DNA of 64,000 nt from Flavobacteriaceae bacterium (lineage in GTDB: Bacteria > Bacteroidota > Bacteroidia > Flavobacteriales > Flavobacteriaceae), in the NCBI GenBank assembly GCA_024742935.1, contig JANSXN010000005.1, positions 1 to 64,000 of the forward strand, given 5' to 3'. Under the pieces are notes generated by a model, which was not told where the DNA came from, did no database searches, and worked only from the letters and a program-made list of their open reading frames with translations. Numbering within the stretch: the first letter of the stretch is position 1; each line of letters opens with the position of its first letter. Below, in pieces: positions 63,018 through 64,000 of the stretch. The translations under genes and the position numbers were made by a program.

Positions 63018-63157
63018 AATCTTATTAGTTTTTTTAATAACCAGTTAGTCAATTTAGAGTTAAATTTGTTACACTTTTTTGACTGAAATTAAAAGTCAAT
63101 CGAATTTATAAAATTTAATAGTATTGTTTGATTTAAAACTTGCAAAATTTCTTTAAA

Positions 63158-63658
63158 ATGGAAGAAATCCTGAAACAACTCCCCTCGCGAGCAAAAGATA
63201 AGAATAGCGAACATAAAAAGTTTTTTACCAAGCTAAAAAAAAAGCCACCCAAAAATCTGGATTTGGTGATGCAACAATTGCATGTTGAGGAGTTTAGTCA
63301 AACAGATTGTTTATCATGTGCCAACTGTTGTAAAACAACAGGTCCTTTGTTTACTGATAAAGACATTGAGCGCATCGCCAAACATTTTAAAATGAAACCA
63401 CAGCAGTTTATAGATACATTTCTTCGTGTCGACGAAGACAAAGATTATGTGTTGCAAAGTGTGCCGTGTACTTTCCTGGGGTCCGATAATTACTGTTCCA
63501 TTTATGACGTGAGACCCAAAGCTTGCCGCGAATTCCCACATACTGACCGAAAAAAATTCCATCAGATTTCAAACCTGACTTTAAAAAATGTAGCCATTTG
63601 CCCGGCAGCGTTTAACATAGTGGAGAATATGATGCGTGTTTTAGATATTAAAAAATAG
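63158..63658 (+). CDS. YkgJ-family cysteine-cluster protein
   Basis: The 166-residue product starts MEEILKQLPSRAKDKN at the ATG at 63158; the longer frame begins with TTG and is less likely. It has the family cluster CLSCANCCKTTGPLF, VPCTFLGSDNYCSIYDVRPKACREFP and a final CPAAFN. The Cys residues are thought to bind zinc or an iron-sulfur centre. Function of the family is unclear. It is monocistronic and divergent from the S9 gene. Confidence 0.92.
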   Translation: MEEILKQLPSRAKDKNSEHKKFFTKLKKKPPKNLDLVMQQLHVEEFSQTDCLSCANCCKTTGPLFTDKDIERIAKHFKMKPQQFIDTFLRVDEDKDYVLQSVPCTFLGSDNYCSIYDVRPKACREFPHTDRKKFHQISNLTLKNVAICPAAFNIVENMMRVLDIKK

Positions 63659-63682
63659 AACAAAGAAAAGAGACTGTACCCA

Positions 63683-63707
63683 GATTTGGAATTTGTTATT
63701 TGGAAAT
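63683..63707. repeat. TTTGGAATTTGTTATTTGG-type intergenic repeat
   Basis: ATTTGGAATTTGTTATTTGG (63684-63703) and flanks read, on the other strand, as AAATTCCAAATAA-like words, related to the intragenic repeat at 40972-41005. It lies between the YkgJ-type gene and the DoxX-type gene. Confidence 0.5.
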
Positions 63708-64000
63708 TTATTCCAGCGTAGTAGCAATATAAACCAATTCAAAAAGAATCGCCCAGTTTTTTATAAAGTGCATGGCTTCCAGCATGACCATTTCCCTTTT
63801 TTTAACTGTCCAGAATTTGTGTAACATAAACGATGCCACTGCCAGAAAAACACACAATGCGATGATACCTTCAATTATAAAGTAACCGCTGATAAGAGTT
63901 AGACCTCCGGCAACTAATAAAATACCACTTAAAATAACCATCAACTTAGGCGCAATTAACGATCTGTTAGCGGCATATTCTTTTAAAATATGTGTGTTGT
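63708..64000 (-). CDS. DoxX-family membrane protein, C-terminal part (5' end beyond the window)
   Basis: The frame is open from the window edge to TAA at 63708-63710, giving at least 97 residues. NTHILKEYAANRSLIAPKL leads into the membrane segment VILSGILLVAGGLTLISG. FIIEGIIALCVFLAVASFMLHKFW and a final FIKNWAILFELVYIA follow, the order seen in DoxX-type proteins (quinone-linked or unknown function). An internal ATG at 63941 exists, but the DoxX match extends upstream of it, so the gene is treated as partial. Orientation is convergent with the YkgJ gene. Confidence 0.75.
   Translation of the reverse strand, partial: NTHILKEYAANRSLIAPKLMVILSGILLVAGGLTLISGYFIIEGIIALCVFLAVASFMLHKFWTVKKREMVMLEAMHFIKNWAILFELVYIATTLE

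Overview
The window reads as an ordinary, low-GC chromosomal stretch from a marine-type member of the Flavobacteriaceae (Bacteroidota). The signs are TAnnTTTG-type -7 promoter boxes, almost no Shine-Dalgarno sequences, many short lipoproteins and periplasmic proteins, a protein with a gliding-motility/type IX secretion C-terminal domain, BshB1 of bacillithiol synthesis, the Bacteroidota-type GlmU-like protein, LytTR two-component signalling and a large TPR/outer-membrane-barrel pair. No phage, plasmid, transposase or CRISPR array was seen.

Layout. 1-1060: tail of an unknown gene, a small membrane protein and a tiny lipoprotein. 1062-6761 (minus): tripartite RND efflux operon (adaptor, pump, outer-membrane factor). 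6890-9432 (minus): TPR-containing LytS-type histidine kinase and its LytTR response regulator, divergent from a von Willebrand A protein (9580). 10827-17444 (minus): a frameshifted metallo-beta-lactamase-fold gene, a formimidoylglutamase-like arginase-family enzyme, a CARDB/gliding C-terminal adhesin-like protein, tRNA-His, bshB1 and a trans-sulfuration PLP enzyme. 17622-22855: hutI, an ABC-2 transporter pair, a kinase-like unknown protein and a nucleoid-associated (NA37) protein.

23032-36725 is the centrepiece: complete, tightly overlapping hisGDCBHA-F-IE and trpEGDCFBA operons placed head to tail. Each is preceded by a short leader-peptide ORF, with five consecutive His codons (23059-23112) and three consecutive Trp codons (30161-30226). 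Each leader is followed by an intrinsic terminator and a possible competing antiterminator pairing. These are classical ribosome-mediated attenuators, each driven by the same TATATTTG -7 box.

36792-49317: an S4 RNA-binding protein, an FKBP lipoprotein and a surface-polysaccharide locus in mixed orientation (GlmU-like nucleotidyltransferase, GNAT/FemAB-like acyltransferase, DegT aminotransferase, Wzx-type flippase, sulfotransferase, four glycosyltransferases, FdtA-type ketoisomerase), ending at ftsE. 49497-64000: a subtilisin-like protease overlapping a tail-fibre-like protein, a TPR giant with its outer-membrane barrel partner, an amidohydrolase, a metalloprotease lipoprotein, a methyltransferase, an S9 peptidase with an extra C-terminal domain, a YkgJ-type cysteine-cluster protein and the C-terminal part of a DoxX-family protein.

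A second theme is small repeats, mostly between genes. Some lie inside or at the ends of genes: one is read in frame inside the aminotransferase (about 40972-41005) and another supplies the last codons and stop of a glycosyltransferase (47728-47758).
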